DNA of 64,000 bases from Patiria pectinifera (lineage: Eukaryota; Echinodermata; Asteroidea; Valvatida; Asterinidae): positions 17,567,513 through 17,631,512 of the forward strand of contig CM057147.1 in the NCBI GenBank assembly GCA_029964075.1, in the 5' to 3' direction. The position numbers and the translations under genes were made by a program. The notes below the pieces were generated by a model. That model searched no databases and had not been told where the DNA came from. It saw only the letters and a program-made list of their open reading frames with translations. Below, one piece after another: positions 11,176-23,589 of this stretch (its first letter is position 1; each line of letters opens with the position of its first letter).

Positions 11176-12723
11176 CTGAACAGTGCATGGTTGTATACTC
11201 TTTAAAGGGAAATGATAAGAAGGGTACAGTCTCATCAGTAATGTAATTTAATTCTTCAACAAAAGTCGGCCCATTAAGATTATTGATAAAAAGTGAGAAA
11301 ATTTACCTAAAACGTCGTCCTATACCTCTATTCCAAACCGACTTCATATTCCCAAACCAGTCATAAACCCCCGTGACCTAATAAATGGATCAATAAAAGT
11401 TGGCGCTCAATCCAAGGCAATAAACTACTCTCGGAAATCTTTTTCAACCCCCCTTATATTACCTTCCAAAAAGGCCCTAAAATCATGCGGGAGAAACTTA
11501 TGGATGCAACCCTGCAAATAAATTCCCACAGACACTATTCTTTTAAAACATACTCAGAACTCTCACAGGTATTTAAGTTGCACAGAAAAATGATGATCGA
11601 CATGTCGTCTTTCAATTTCTTTTCATTTTTTGGTGGGTTGACCATTGACTTTTCGAGAAATTCTCGCCCAAAGAAGACGACCCCTATTTTCCCCAAAGCG
11701 GAACGGCAGCCATCTTAAAAAACGATCCCTCCACAACATGGCAAAATAGCGCCACTTTCGAGCCCAATTGTATCCAAAATGCTCAGAATTGGAAGCCCCG
11801 AGTCCGGGCCAAAGGTTCATTGCCATATCTCTTCAATTCCCCAATGTTATGGCTCCCAGAACTCTCTAATATAGAATAATTTGAGGGTTATTACTTTTAT
11901 TCATGAGCTCGGCGGATGGATTTAGGCCTATTTACCGGTGTGCACCCTTAAGGACCTCACGAGGAAGCCATTTTGGTTGTGTTCCCTGCATGTATTTTAT
12001 AAATTGTGAACTGTTGAACGGGATGGTGCCAGACTATTTGTGCACTCTAGCCTCACTTTCAATTTTGTTTGTTATTTTTTTAATTTTGATGAAGTCATAA
12101 TGATGTATAAAATAGTCACATGTACGAATATTTTGAAGTAAAACGGATATCTTCACTGTAGCAGTTTAGAAAACCTAGCAAGCTGGTCCCAATTCCAAAT
12201 CCAACAAAATAATATTCATTTGATTCAAAATGGCTATTCACTGGATGCCTTTTGTATGCATCTGTGTACACAATGGGACCATTTATTTGGCGTCTGGGGA
12301 TGCTGGGTAATCCTATATGATAGTACTGCCCGGCTCACCAGTGTCAGTGTCTGTCAGGTACAAAGAGGGGATTATTAATAGCCCTCCCTGGGACAACAAA
12401 ATGGTTGTTGTTTTTTTAGCTCGTTTGTTTGTAGATTGTGTTTAACCAGCTTACAAACTCATGGGGCATCGACCGGGGGAACATCTGTGGTTACAGTAAA
12501 CAAAAACAAAGAAATGTAGATCCTAAACTTAAAAAAAGGTAGGCCCACATGTAAACAGGTATTTTGAAGGTGAATACGTGTGTGGTACATTTTGAAACGG
12601 TGTGCGTTTAGGTGAAGTTGAAGGTGAAACTTCGCATAAATTGACTTGATATATCTAAATTATTGAACAGCATTGCTAGAAACTAATAAAAGACACTGAG
12701 ACTGAAAATGACATTTTACCAAA

Positions 12724-12935
12724 ATGCGGCGCGCGGAGGCAATTAATGGTTGTGTTTCTTTTGTAGGTGTTCATAAAATATGCAAAAGCTTCAGCTCGTT
12801 TATTTCATTTCTATATAAATGCAGCGGTACAACTACTGATTAATGACATCATTAGAGTTGTTTTCAATGAAAAGGTATTGATGCTGTGATGCAAAGCGTC
12901 ATGACAATTATCATCTATGGAGAAGCTAGTAAAAA
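12724..12935 (+). repeat. MRRAEA repeat, copy C
   Basis: The short frame starts at 12724. One extra base near 12787 shifts the frame relative to the other copies, which argues against coding here. Confidence 0.6.
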
Positions 12936-13669
12936 GCCTAGCGAAACTGCGAAGGGTAGCCTCATCAGTAATAGAACTTATACTTCTTCCCCCAAAAGGT
13001 CCATTATTGATAAAAAGAGTAATACCCATACCTCTATTCCGAACCCCAATTTTTCTAAACCAGCCATAAACCACCGTGACCCAAAAAGCCTGACACTGAC
13101 GCTTAATCCAAGGCAACAAACTACTCTCGGAAATCTTTCCCCAAACCCCCTTCATCATTGCCTTAAAAAAGAGGCTCACTCCGCGAGAACCTAGAGCCAA
13201 ACCGAACCCGACAAGCCGAGAACCCAATCCACAACAGAGTCGGGTTTCTTCCAAGAAGCAGCTGAACCATACGAAAAGCTTAATATATTGCTGTCCCAAA
13301 CCGAAACCAACTAAATCCAATGGCTTCTACATAAAACATTTAAAAAAAGCGAGCTACGACCCTTTTGCGAGTGATGACCGATTCCGTCTAAATCACCCAT
13401 ATTATTAGTGCACCCCAGTATATAAGTTTCCATAGACACCAGTGATAAATCCTATACACAATTCTCTTTAAAAAATACTCATCAGAACTCTCAAAGGTGC
13501 ACAGAAAAACGATGATCAACATGTCATCTTTCATTTTCTTTCAAATTTTTGATGGTTTGCCCAATGACTTATTGGAGAAATTCTCACCCCAAAAAATAGT
13601 CACACGAACATTTTGAAGTAAATATTTCCATTGTAGCAATTAAAAAGAAAAGACAAAGTCTGCCAATCA

Positions 13670-14375
13670 TAGTCTGGTTCCCAGACCAAAAGATTCTGAC
13701 TTCCCCTGATGAATCTTAGGTCAGGCAGCCTCCTTGGCTAAAAATAAACATGACGACATTGATGGCCATTTTTCAAAGCTCGGCTTCGTTTCCGATTCGC
13801 TTTATCACTTTTAGCGTTTATTAGTGTTCTGATCATTTTTTTTTAATAAATCACTTGCTTCGTAATATCATTTATGATAATACAGTTTGATGTTTCTGTA
13901 AGATAACATTGACTAATGTTGATCTGGAATCTTTAAAATTAGGCACCCAAATAGCACTGTTAGCAGGCGGAGCCGAATGAAGACCGAGTTTTGGAAAATC
14001 TCGGTAACGGTCGTCAAATTCAAAATTATACATGACGTAGCAAAAAGTTCGCCAATACGATCCGAGTATATTTGATGCACAAAATCGTCGCTGAATTTCA
14101 ATTTTTCTAAATGAAAGCGATGAATAGTAATTATCAAGTCATAAAAAAAAAGCAATTAACAGTTAATTAAACCTATATTATACTCGGAAATACTCGGGCG
14201 CTATCCGAGTGTCGACGAAACGAATTCGGCAAACTTCGGAAATTTTCGGAAAAAGGAGGAATTCCTCCCGTTTTAGTCACGTAACGTAAATTGTAATACA
14301 ATGTATTACCGGAGGCTACCAGACCTAAGTTTCATCAGGAATAGTCAGAATCTTTTGGTCTGGGAACCAGACTTA
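13670..14375. mobile_element. hAT-like MITE, copy 1 (706 bp)
   Basis: The element has perfect 31-bp inverted termini beginning AGTCTGGTTCCCAGACC. GCCAATCA flanks it on both sides (13662-13669 and 14376-14383), an 8-bp target duplication. The host repeat unit reads through uninterrupted in the paralogous unit near 12170, which marks the insertion cleanly. The TAG-like start and 8-bp duplication fit hAT elements. No transposase is encoded. Confidence 0.88.
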
Positions 14376-14659
14376 GCCAATCAAAGCTGGTCCCAAATTC
14401 CACAAAATTCTATTCATTTGATCATGATTCCGAATGGTTATTCACTGTAAGTCTTTTGTGTATCTGTGTACACAATGGGACCATTCAGTCAGCGTTACGG
14501 GGTAACCCTACTCTATAGCACTACCCGGCTCAGCAACAGTCAGTGACTCTGGGTGAAACTTCACAAATTTGCCTGATACTTCAAAATTATTGAACAGCAT
14601 TGCCAGAAACTAATACCCGACACTGAGACTAATTACAATGACATTGGAAATAGCAAAAT

Positions 14660-14880
14660 GCGTCGCGCGGAGGCAATTAATGGTTGTGTCTCTTTTGTAG
14701 ATGTTCATAAAATATGCAAAACTTCAGCTCGTTTATTTCATTTCTACTCGCAGCGGCACAAAGACGGATGAATAATGATATCATTAGAGTGGTTTTCAAT
14801 GAAAAGGTATTCTTGCTATGATGCAAAGCGTGTGACAGTAATTGTCATCTATGGAGAAGCTGGTAGAAAGCTTGGCGAAC
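14660..14880 (+). repeat. MRRAEA repeat, copy D
   Basis: The short frame at 14660 gives an intact MRRAEAINGC.. peptide ending QRHKDG then TGA, nearly identical to copy F. Confidence 0.6.
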
Positions 14881-14960
14881 CGGTATCGGCTGACGCACGC
14901 AGCGCGTGATTATGTTTTTTTTGGAAATTGAAAGGTTAACCAGGGTGGCCTTATCAATAA

Positions 14961-15490
14961 CTAAAAAGCACTCAGAGAGCGCAAACCTCCGCCAAGGCTG
15001 AACAATTCCCCGCCATATTGTCAGTACACCCAATAGAAATACTCCGCACATCCACTGAACTTCTTTATTTTATTGTACTTTCCCCACTCCCCATAGTATC
15101 AGTCCATTGACCTGTTGGTTTCAATAGTGTGCGCGCTATGTGGTCATACACTGCACGCTGCGTTACCCACACACGTCTCTACACATATTCGAACATACAA
15201 AATGGTGAAGAATCCTTTTAAACAAATCCTGCATCCAGAACCCGATCCGGATCACTTCCAATATCTAATCGATTTGTACTTGTACCAAGGACCACACCTA
15301 AAGAAAATTTAATGAAAGACCTTCCGTAACTTTTTGAGTGATCCTGTTAGCAGACCAACCACCAAACAAATAAACTAGAAAGTACTCAGAGAGCCCAAAC
15401 CTCCGCCAACGCTAAACAATTCCCGCCATAATTGTCAATAAGCCCAAACGAAATACTCGCATATTCCACTGGACTTTCATATTTTACTGC
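14961..15490. repeat. Two-copy ~115-bp direct repeat
   Basis: 14961-15075 and 15372-15490 share 'GTACTCAGAGAGC', 'AAACCTCCGCCAA' and 'AACAATTCCCGCCAT' in order. The sequence between them has no recognisable gene. Confidence 0.65.
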
Positions 15491-16165
15491 ACATTTATGT
15501 CAACAGGATTGCACATAATTCTGAATGTGTCCAAAAATAGCAATGTTGGTCACTTAAAGGGAAGATACACAATTGCAAACATCAAAGAACGGAATGATCA
15601 AATTATCACGTAATACCTTACTGAATTGTTAGGGAATGACAGTCTAAAGCATCCTTTAAAACCGTGGCTCTTGGTGTGCTGTCATTTTCAAGAAAAAATG
15701 TATTTTTCCAACGCTGCTCGGCCGACCAGCGTTGTCAGGGAACCAGACTTCAAGAATATAATAGGTTTTCTTGGTTTTTCCAGCATCTACAAGCCTAAAA
15801 CGTGAAGTAAGTCAGTCTAACAACATTTTCTATAACATACTAATCCTCCAAATCCATTTTTTCCCCTGAAAATTGCAGCAAAAGCAAATGTTGTACATTC
15901 CCTTTAATAGTGTTACTTATTTCATAAAACATTATCCTTAACCTGAACATTTTGTAGTCTACATGTATGTATATGCATGTACTGTTTTCGGTACCATTTG
16001 TCATAAATTGCATACATTTGTACACATTATCACTGTTGTGGGCCTAGTAAAGAGTATGGCTGTATTGCTGAGGAATTTCTGCACTGATTAGTCGTTATTT
16101 GAGCGAGAGGTGCTCAGTAGTTTTTGAGTTAGACAAAAAAAGTATTGGGGGAGACTTTCTTTTTT
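15491..16165. other. No gene seen
   Basis: AT-rich sequence. A hairpin (CCAACGCTGCTCGG/CCGACCAGCGTTG) lies near 15709-15737, followed by GGGAACCAGACT (15740), which resembles a fragment of the hAT-like MITE end. Confidence 0.4.
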
Positions 16166-16380
16166 GGTTGAGTGTATATAGAGTGAACAAAACCAAAGAA
16201 ATGTGAATGAATTGCCTCTCTATACGGGTATAAGTGAAAGTGAATACGTTTTTGCGATATTTCGAAAGGTGTAAATTTAGGTGAAACTTCACAAATTGAC
16301 TTGATGCATCTAAATTATTCAATAGCATTGCTATATAGAAGCTAATTCCGACATTGAGACTGAAGAAGACAATTGATCAA

Positions 16381-16595
16381 AATGCGGCGCGCGGAGGCAT
16401 TTAATGGTTGTGCCTCTTTTGTTGACGTTTATAAAATATGCAAGACTTCAGCTCGTTTATTTCATTTCTACACGCAGCGGTTCAAAGAAGGATGCATAAT
16501 GACATCATTAGAGTGGTTTTCAATAAAAGGGTATTGTTGCTGTGATGCAAAGTGTATGGCAATTTTTATATCCTTCGTTTATCACCGTGCATGAC
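16381..16595 (+). repeat. MRRAEA repeat, copy E
   Basis: The frame from 16381 stays open for 71 codons, longer than in the other copies, because the usual stop is lost by a substitution. It also carries the GTT GAC silent variant seen in copy B. Confidence 0.6.
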
Positions 16596-16649
16596 GTGCA
16601 AGGCCAAAGGAACACGTTGCAAACCACCATGCGACTAGTCGGTTCGGAG

Positions 16650-17370
16650 TAGTCTGGTTCCCAGACCAAAAGATTCTGACTATTCCAGCTGATGAATCTT
16701 AGGTCAGGCAGCCTCCGTGGCTAAAAATAAACATGACGACATTGATGGCCCTTTTTCAAAGCTCGGCTTCGTTTCCGATTTCACTTTATCGCTTGTAGCT
16801 TTTAATGTTCTGATCAAATTTCTAAATAAATCACTTGCTTCGTAATATCATACAGTTATGACAATACAGTTTGATGTTTCTGTAAGATAACATTGACTAA
16901 TGTTGATCTGGAATCTTCAACATTAGGCACCCAAATATCACTGTTAGCAGGCAGAGCCGAATAAAGACCGAGTTTTGGAAAATCTCGGGTAACGGTCGTC
17001 AAATTCAAAATTGTACATGACGCAGCAAAAGGTTCGCCCATACGATCCGAGTATATTTGATGCACAAAATCGTCGTTGAATTTCAAGTTTTCTAGATGAA
17101 AGCAATGAATATTAATTATCAACTCATTTAAAATAAAATTAACAAGCAATTAGCAGTTAATTAAACCTATATAATATACTCGGAAATACTCGGGCGCTAT
17201 CCGATTGTCAACGAAACGACTTCGACAAACTTCGGAAATTTTCGGAAAAAGGAGGAATTCCTCCCGTTTTAGTCACGTGACGTAAATTGTAATACAATGT
17301 ATTACCGGAGGCTACCGGACCTAAGATTCATCAGGAATAGTCAGAATCTTTTGGTCTGGGAACCAGACTA
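16650..17370. mobile_element. hAT-like MITE, copy 2 (721 bp)
   Basis: Same family and orientation as 13670-14375, with the same inverted termini and interior (including a 'TTACCGGAGGCTACC' block near the right end). The flanks GTTCGGAG (16642-16649) and GGTCGGAG (17372-17379) match at 7 of 8 positions, consistent with an 8-bp target duplication plus one mutation. Non-coding. Confidence 0.85.
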
Positions 17371-17967
17371 GGGTCGGAGTAGGTATCGAGTTTCAGGTGC
17401 TCTTTTTATCAATAATGGGCCCACCTGTTTTTAAAGTGTTATTTCTGATGAAGCTACCCTGTTTAACCTTTCAATTCCCCAAAAGCATACAATCGCGCGC
17501 TGCATGCTCAGCCGATACCGGTTCCTCAAGCTTTCTACCAGCTTTTCCACAGATGATAATTTATTGTTGACACACAATGTCATTTAAATTTAATTTTCAA
17601 AGCCTTCTACCATTCTAGTCTTAATTTCCTGAAACAGGAAGGTACAGACTTGTTAGAAGCAACTACCAAGTATAACACATTTGTCACTTTTAACGTGTTA
17701 TTAGTATCTTGCTTGTTGAGGAGGGAAGTATCTTTACATTAATAATGGGAACACAAAAAAGAGTAAACAAAAACAAAGAAATGTGGAGTGAGGAATTGCC
17801 TGTCTATACAGGTATAAGTGAATGTTTATGCGTTTGTGGTACATTTCGAAAGGTGTCAATTTAGGTGAAACTTCACAAATTGACTTGATGCATCTAAACT
17901 ATTAAATAGCATTGCTATAGAAGCTAATAATTCCGACACTGAGACTGAAAAAGACAGTTTCTCAAAA

Positions 17968-18185
17968 TGCGGCGCGCAGAGGCAATTAATGGTCGTGTCT
18001 CTTTTGTAGATGTTCATAAAATATGCAAAACTTCAGGTCGTTTATTTCATTTCTACACGCAGCGGCACAAAGACGGATGAATAATGATATCATTAGAGTG
18101 GTTTTCAATGAAAAGGTATTGTTGCTTGATGCAAAGCGTACGGCAATTATATTGAGAAGCTGGTAGAAAGCTTGACGAATCGGCA
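17968..18185 (+). repeat. MRRAEA repeat, copy F
   Basis: Intact short frame from 17968, ending QRHKDG then TGA, as in copy D. Confidence 0.6.
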
Positions 18186-18199
18186 TCGGCTACATGAAC

Positions 18200-18625
18200 A
18201 GCTCATAGCCTCATTGTAATCAGTAATAATACAGGGGGGGGGTAAGGGGGTATTGAACCCCACCCCCCCCCCAATATTGTGTCACCAGCGCTTACCGCCC
18301 CCGCCATATTTGTAAATTGTGCCCTTCTTTTGTTAACAAGCGCCTTTTTTTCTGAACAAGTGCCCTTTAAAAACAAAAAAAGTTGTGCCTTTTTTTGTGG
18401 CATAGTCTCTTTTTTTTCGCGCACGTATCGCCCTGAAAAGCACCATTGTAGTGTGCATAATCGTCGGTTTTGAATAGCCCCCCCCCCGCCCCCACTATTT
18501 GATTTTACTGAGGCCAAGTGCCCGAAGAAAAAAACGTGTCTACATTTCAGTATGGATGTGCAAGTGCCCTTTTCAAGAAACTTTTAACCCCCCCCCCCAA
18601 TAAAAAATGACCTTGCTATGTCTCT
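18200..18625. other. G/C homopolymer-rich, no gene
   Basis: Several runs of 8-11 G or C (18232-18241, 18261-18273, 18478-18488, 18588-18598) and runs of T/A. This resembles the interior of the small GCGGATCC elements seen elsewhere, but no termini are found. Confidence 0.4.
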
Positions 18626-18639
18626 TCCATCTGTAGATC

Positions 18640-19255
18640 AATTAATTTTCACCTACGTAACCTCTGGCAAATTCGTAAATTCATCGATGACAACACATGT
18701 CACCATGTTGTTCGTACATTTATAACATCCCGGCTTAACTACTGCAATTCTCTTCTATTTGGTATAACCCAAGGTGAAAAACATAGACTACAAAAAATTC
18801 AAAACCGTGCTGCTCGGCTCATCTTCTCTGTCAAATGCACTGTGGATGCTACTTCTCTCATCACCAATCTTCACTGGTTACCCATCCAGCAGCGTATAGC
18901 ATTCAAAGTTCTTTTGATTGTGTACAAGTGCCTACATGGTATTGCTCCTCCTTATTTGTGTGACTTACTCACTTTGTATCAACCAGGCAGACCGGGATTA
19001 AGATCTTCCAATGATAAACTTCTTCTCTCTATTACTACAGGTTCAAAATCCCTTGGAGATAAATCTTTTTCAATAGCAGGCCCCAAATTATGGAACACTA
19101 CTCCCATCAACATCAGGGATGCCCCATCTATCACCATTTTCAAGAAACGTCTTAAGTTTCTTATTCATTACTTCCTAGTCCTCTCTTGTAGTTGTACAGC
19201 GCTTTGGTCTATTTTGTAAAAGCGCTTTATAAATACTTTATTATTATTATTATTA
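18640..19255 (+). pseudogene. 5'-truncated CR1/L2-type non-LTR fragment
   Basis: The plus strand keeps only the C-terminal tail of a reverse transcriptase: TSRLNYCNSLLFG, LQKIQNRAARLIF, NLHWLPIQQRIAFKVL, and a terminal AGPKLWN block ending in a stop near 19219. The frame is open across about 190 codons. A (TTA)n tract at 19237-19255 closes the element. It is a different subfamily from 6265-7254. Catalytic motifs are absent, so it is inactive. Confidence 0.85.
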
Positions 19256-19720
19256 CGCGTTATACGCCCCTGTACTCCTAGTCAAGATCCCTAGAGGATG
19301 TTTCAGGAGGAAACCAACTAAGTACCAAGTAAGTACTCAGAGACAAATATGTTTTCGCAAAATATTGTCGTCACTTATGTTTAAAGATCAATATTTTAAT
19401 ACCATTAAATGTAATGTTTTCAATATGCTCATGTAGGTGAGAATTCCTGTCAAAAGTGGGTTTCCCTTTTTTGCACCATGCGCCCTGTACATAGAACTTA
19501 CATTCCGAACCGACCTCCGACCGCTCGCGCGCATGGCGGTTCGTGTCTGTTCGGCCAAATTTCCGGATTATGTTTATTTTTCAAAGCTTTCAAAGCCGAT
19601 TGTGTTGGTGGTTTAATTTCAGTCATAACATAAAACAGGAGAAGTTTCAGAAGTTCGGATGCTCGTAAGTTATAATGTTCAATAAGCAATTTTAAGAATG
19701 TTTTGTGGTCATCAACTATT
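19256..19720. other. No gene seen
   Basis: Unremarkable sequence with no recognised motif on either strand. Confidence 0.4.
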
Positions 19721-19725
19721 AGACA

Positions 19726-20081
19726 CGGGCGCGGATCCGGAGGGCGGTAGGGGGTTAACCCCCCTCTCAGCTCTGTCAGATTTTTTTTTATTTTGTTATA
19801 GAAATTCATAAAAAATAATGATAACTCCCCCCTCCGCTCTGACACCCCAAAACAATAATACTGGTATTAATATTTTGATAGATACGCCAATAGATACACC
19901 CAAAATACGGTCAGATGCTGGGTTGCGGGGGTATTTGTACACTATCGTCGGATTTCAACAGCGCCCCCAATGAAAGTATGGTACGAGCCCCTCCCCCCCC
20001 CCATGAAAAAAACTGTCTACATTTCAACATTAATTTGCTGATGAACCCCCCCCCCAGCAAAAATTCCTGGATCCGCCCCTG
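19726..20081. mobile_element. 356-bp element with GCGGATCC termini
   Basis: It begins CGGGCGCGGATCCGG and ends CCTGGATCCGCCCCTG, with AGACA on both sides (19721-19725 and 20082-20086). The interior has C/G runs and a diverged internal direct repeat (around 19940-20030). Same terminal family and same 5-bp duplication length as 8688-8804 and 44051-46462. Confidence 0.7.
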
Positions 20082-20086
20082 AGACA

Positions 20087-20640
20087 ACTGTATACCTAGA
20101 ACTATCAAATAAAAAGGGCCTTCTCCTTTTTAAGACACATATCGCACCGTGTAAGCTTAATATGCTCAATAAAAAAATCAAAAATATAAAGGCCCTCATC
20201 CATCTGTTAAAAAAAAAAACCGGACGACCAACTGGTGTCAAGAACAAAATTGGAATTGTTTCTCAGTCCCTGGTTCAAATCATGTCATTTTTGCAATAAA
20301 TGACCTTCATTGAGATGATATATGAAGACAAACGTGGGGTCGGGTTGCAACATTTCCCCCCCCCCTTTTTTTTCTTGGCACAGTGGAGGATTTTTAATAT
20401 TCCTCCGTGCCTGGTGGCGGCTGCCTTGTGATAGCTGCGTACGGTATACAGTGCGGCTGTTATAAATATTTAATACAGCTACAGGTAGGTAACTCCCGAA
20501 TTTGACAAAAGAGGGCGCTGTTGCGTGGCACGAGCATGGAAGTGCGAACTTGGACCAAGTTCGGGCAAGGACCATTAGTTGACTAGTGGTTGATTTATGA
20601 CGTACCTTACGCCTGCGCACTGGTAGCAACGTGCGAACGT
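20087..20640. other. No gene seen
   Basis: A short AGTTGACTAGTGGTTGA phrase near 20577 has an approximate inverted counterpart near 21690-21714. It could mark an outer element around the reverse transcriptase fragment. That is speculative. Confidence 0.3.
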
Positions 20641-20659
20641 CTCTGGTCAAAATGTCATC

Positions 20660-21667
20660 ACAAAACTTCTGGATCCTGGCTCTCTGCTAGCGTTATGAAT
20701 GCGCGCGGCTATTGGTTACCAGCGAAGCAACCAACCCCGGCTGGTTCCAATTCTCTTCACTCTATACCTGGCAAAAGCACTGAGACAACTTGACCCGGAA
20801 ACACCCGAGACACCATTCACTCTTCAGGATCACAATTACTGCACGCAGACACAGTCCCAATCCCTTCCTGTGGAACTCGAGAACAACAGCTACGCCATTT
20901 GCCCGCCAGCATACTTTGAGATGGGATTACAGTATGCTGATGACATCACTTGGGCAAGTAACAATATCCACCCGATAACAACTGTGGGGAGGAAGGCACC
21001 TGAGGTACTAAAAGAGCGAAATCTCACAGTAAACACGTCAGAGACAGAAGAGAAACACCTCATCAGTAGAAACGGAAGCAACACCAGTTGGAAGAAATGC
21101 ACTGAGCAAGATATTACCAGGAGGAAAATACTTTCGATGGTATCTTTCAACAAATTCAGGAATGTCTTCAACAGTGATGCAATCTCAAACAACACGAAAC
21201 TCAAAACATTCCGCGCCTTCATAGCATCTGTATTCCTATACAACAGCGAACTATGGACATTGACTAAGTCACTAGAAGAGAATATTGATGCATTTCACAG
21301 AAGACTCTTGCGCTCAATCCTTAATATAAAATGGCCCAAGAAGATCACCAATAAAGAACTGTACAGGAGAACCAACGAGATCCCTTGGAGTACTGCCATT
21401 ACCCGAAGACGTTTTAGGTGGACAGGCCATCTCCTGAGACTACCCGAGGAAGCTCCTGCCAAGCAAGCACTTCTAGAGGCAATCCGCAAGAACAAGCTAC
21501 CAAGAGGGGGACAACGAACCACGTGGCTGAAGAGAGTAAACAAGGACCTGACAACCACGGGGGTGAACATCAAGGATCGATGCACGTGGCACGTGGCATC
21601 AGACAGAGAACAGTGGAGAACACTTACAGAGTGCGCGATGTCAGATCAACTTGACGCAAGCGCCTAG
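20660..21667 (+). pseudogene. Non-LTR reverse transcriptase, C-terminal part
   Basis: An open frame of about 320 codons carries an RT motif B-like LVPILFTLYLAKAL, the catalytic YADDITW near codon 80, and a tail with IDAFHRRLLRSILNIKWP and RRRFRWTGHLLRLP. This tail is typical of 'endonuclease-reverse transcriptase' non-LTR elements. Endonuclease and the first RT domains are missing, so the copy is truncated. The stop lies only 57 bp before a foldback element. The open frame suggests a fairly recent insertion, or chance survival. Confidence 0.8.
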
Positions 21668-22075
21668 ATGATGGTTCCAAATAGTCGACTAGCGTAGTCA
21701 ACCACCGTCGACTAGACAGAGTTCGACCTGGCTCAAGTCAAGGTAACCGCGGATTCGGCCGGATTTCTAGCCGCGTATTCAACCGCGTATTCAGCCGCGC
21801 ATTCACCAAAAGTCGAAAAATATATAATACATGCTGCAAAAGGTGATCTGTTTTCCAGATAGATAATTTATTTGATTCAACGAATTTTTCAATATAAACG
21901 ATAATTATCAATTTTTTTACGCTGTATCAAAATTCACAATTAAAGCAACCATGTTATCAACGAGTTTTGAAATTTTGATGTAATCATTACTTAGAAATTA
22001 TCTGCTTAATTGGAATCATCACATTTAACGTAATTTTTCAACGCTTTTAGAGATGTTGAAAAGTAAATGCATCAT

Positions 22076-23585
22076 TTAAAACAAAGTGTACACCACATGT
22101 TGTCAAAAACTCATAATTGTATTGCATCATCTACGACATCATGTGACTGGACACACTTCATTTTGGTATTGGCTTCAGCCGAACACTAATTAGTGCCTAA
22201 TTGGCCCCTTAAAGTGACCCAATTTCCCCGGCACTATCAGAATGCATTCTTTTCAACAGCGTACATCACTGCTCCTTTAAAACAAAGTGTACCTTACATG
22301 TTGTCAAAAACCCATAATTTTATTGCATCATCTACGAGATCATGTCACTGGGCACACTTAATTTTTGGTATTGGCTTCATCCAAGCACTCATTAGTGCCT
22401 AAATCGCCCCTTAAAGTGACCCAAATTTTCCCGGCACTATCAGAATGCATTCTTTTCAACTGCGTACATCACTGCTCCTTTAAAACAAAGTGTACCTCAC
22501 ATGTTGTCAAAAACCCATAATTTTATTGCATCATCTACAAGATCATGTCACTGGGCACACTTAATTTTGGTATTGGCTTCATCCAAGCACTAATTAGTAC
22601 CTAATTGGCCCCTTAAATTGACCCCATTTTCCCGGCACTATCAGAATGCATTCTTTTCAACTGCGTACATCACTGCTCCTTTAAAACAAAGTGTACCTTA
22701 CATGTTGTCAAAAACCCATAATATTATTGCATCATCTACGAGATCATGTCACTGGGCACACTTAATTTTGGTATTGGCTTCATCCAAGCACTCATTAGTG
22801 CCTAAATCGCCCCTTAAAGTGACCCAAATTTTCCCAGCACTATCAGAATGCATTCTTTTCAACTGCGTACATCACTGCTCCTTTAAAACAAAGTGTACCT
22901 CACATGTTGTCAAAAACCCATAATTTTATTGCATCATCTACAAGATCATGTCACTGGGCACACTTAATTTTGGTATTGACTTCAGCCGAACACTAATTAG
23001 TGCCTAATTGGCTCCTTAAAGTGACCCCATTTTCCCGGCACAGAATGCATTCTTTTCAACTGCGTATATCACTGCTCCTTAAAACAAAGTGTAACCAAAA
23101 TTTGTCAAAAACTCATAATTTTATTGCATCATCTACGAGATCATGTCACTGGGCACACTTGATTTTGGTATTGGCTTCAGCCGAACACTAATTAGTGCCT
23201 AATTGGCCACTTAAAGTGACCCCATTTCCCCGGCACTATCAGAATGCATTCTTTTCAACTGCGTATATCACTGCTCCTTTAAAACAAAGTGTACCCCACA
23301 TGTTGTAAAAAACCCTTAATTTTATTGCATCATCTACGAGATCATGCGACCGGGCACACTTTTTTTTGGTATTGGCTTCATCCAAGCACTCATTAGTGCC
23401 TAATTCGCCCCTTAAATTGGCCCCATTTTCCCGGCACAGAATGCATTCTTTTCAAATGCGTATATCACTGCTCCTTTAAAACAAAGTGTACCTCACATGT
23501 TGCCAAAAACTTGCAGTTTTATTTCATAATCTACGAGATCATATCAATTGGCACACTTAATTTTGGTAGAGGCTCGAGCCCAAAA
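22076..23585 (+). repeat. FB1 left-arm tandem array (~200-bp units)
   Basis: AATGCATTCT recurs at 22241, 22444, 22645, 22847, 23044, 23243 and 23440, so units are 197-203 bp, plus a partial first unit. Each unit carries 'CTCCTTTAAAACAAAGTGTACC', 'GTTGTCAAAAAC' and 'TTAGTGCCTAA'. Confidence 0.9.
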
Positions 23586-23589
23586 CTCA

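Larger units (their letters stand above)
10690..18190 (+). repeat. Array of about five diverged ~1.6-2-kb units
   Basis: Units begin near 10690, 12490, 14540, 16170 and 17760. Shared order: 'AGTAAACAAAAACAAAGAAATG', 'GGTGAAACTTCACAAATTGACTTGAT', 'GACACTGAGACTGAAAA', ATGCGGCGCGC, then GAGAAGCTGGTAGAAAGC. Downstream blocks are also shared between units, for example 11400-11460 with 13100-13160, 11590-11660 with 13505-13580, and 12112-12345 with 13600 plus 14385-14540. Unit spacing varies because of indels and two inserted elements. This is a tandem segmental array rather than a simple satellite. I see no multi-exon gene in it. Confidence 0.75.
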
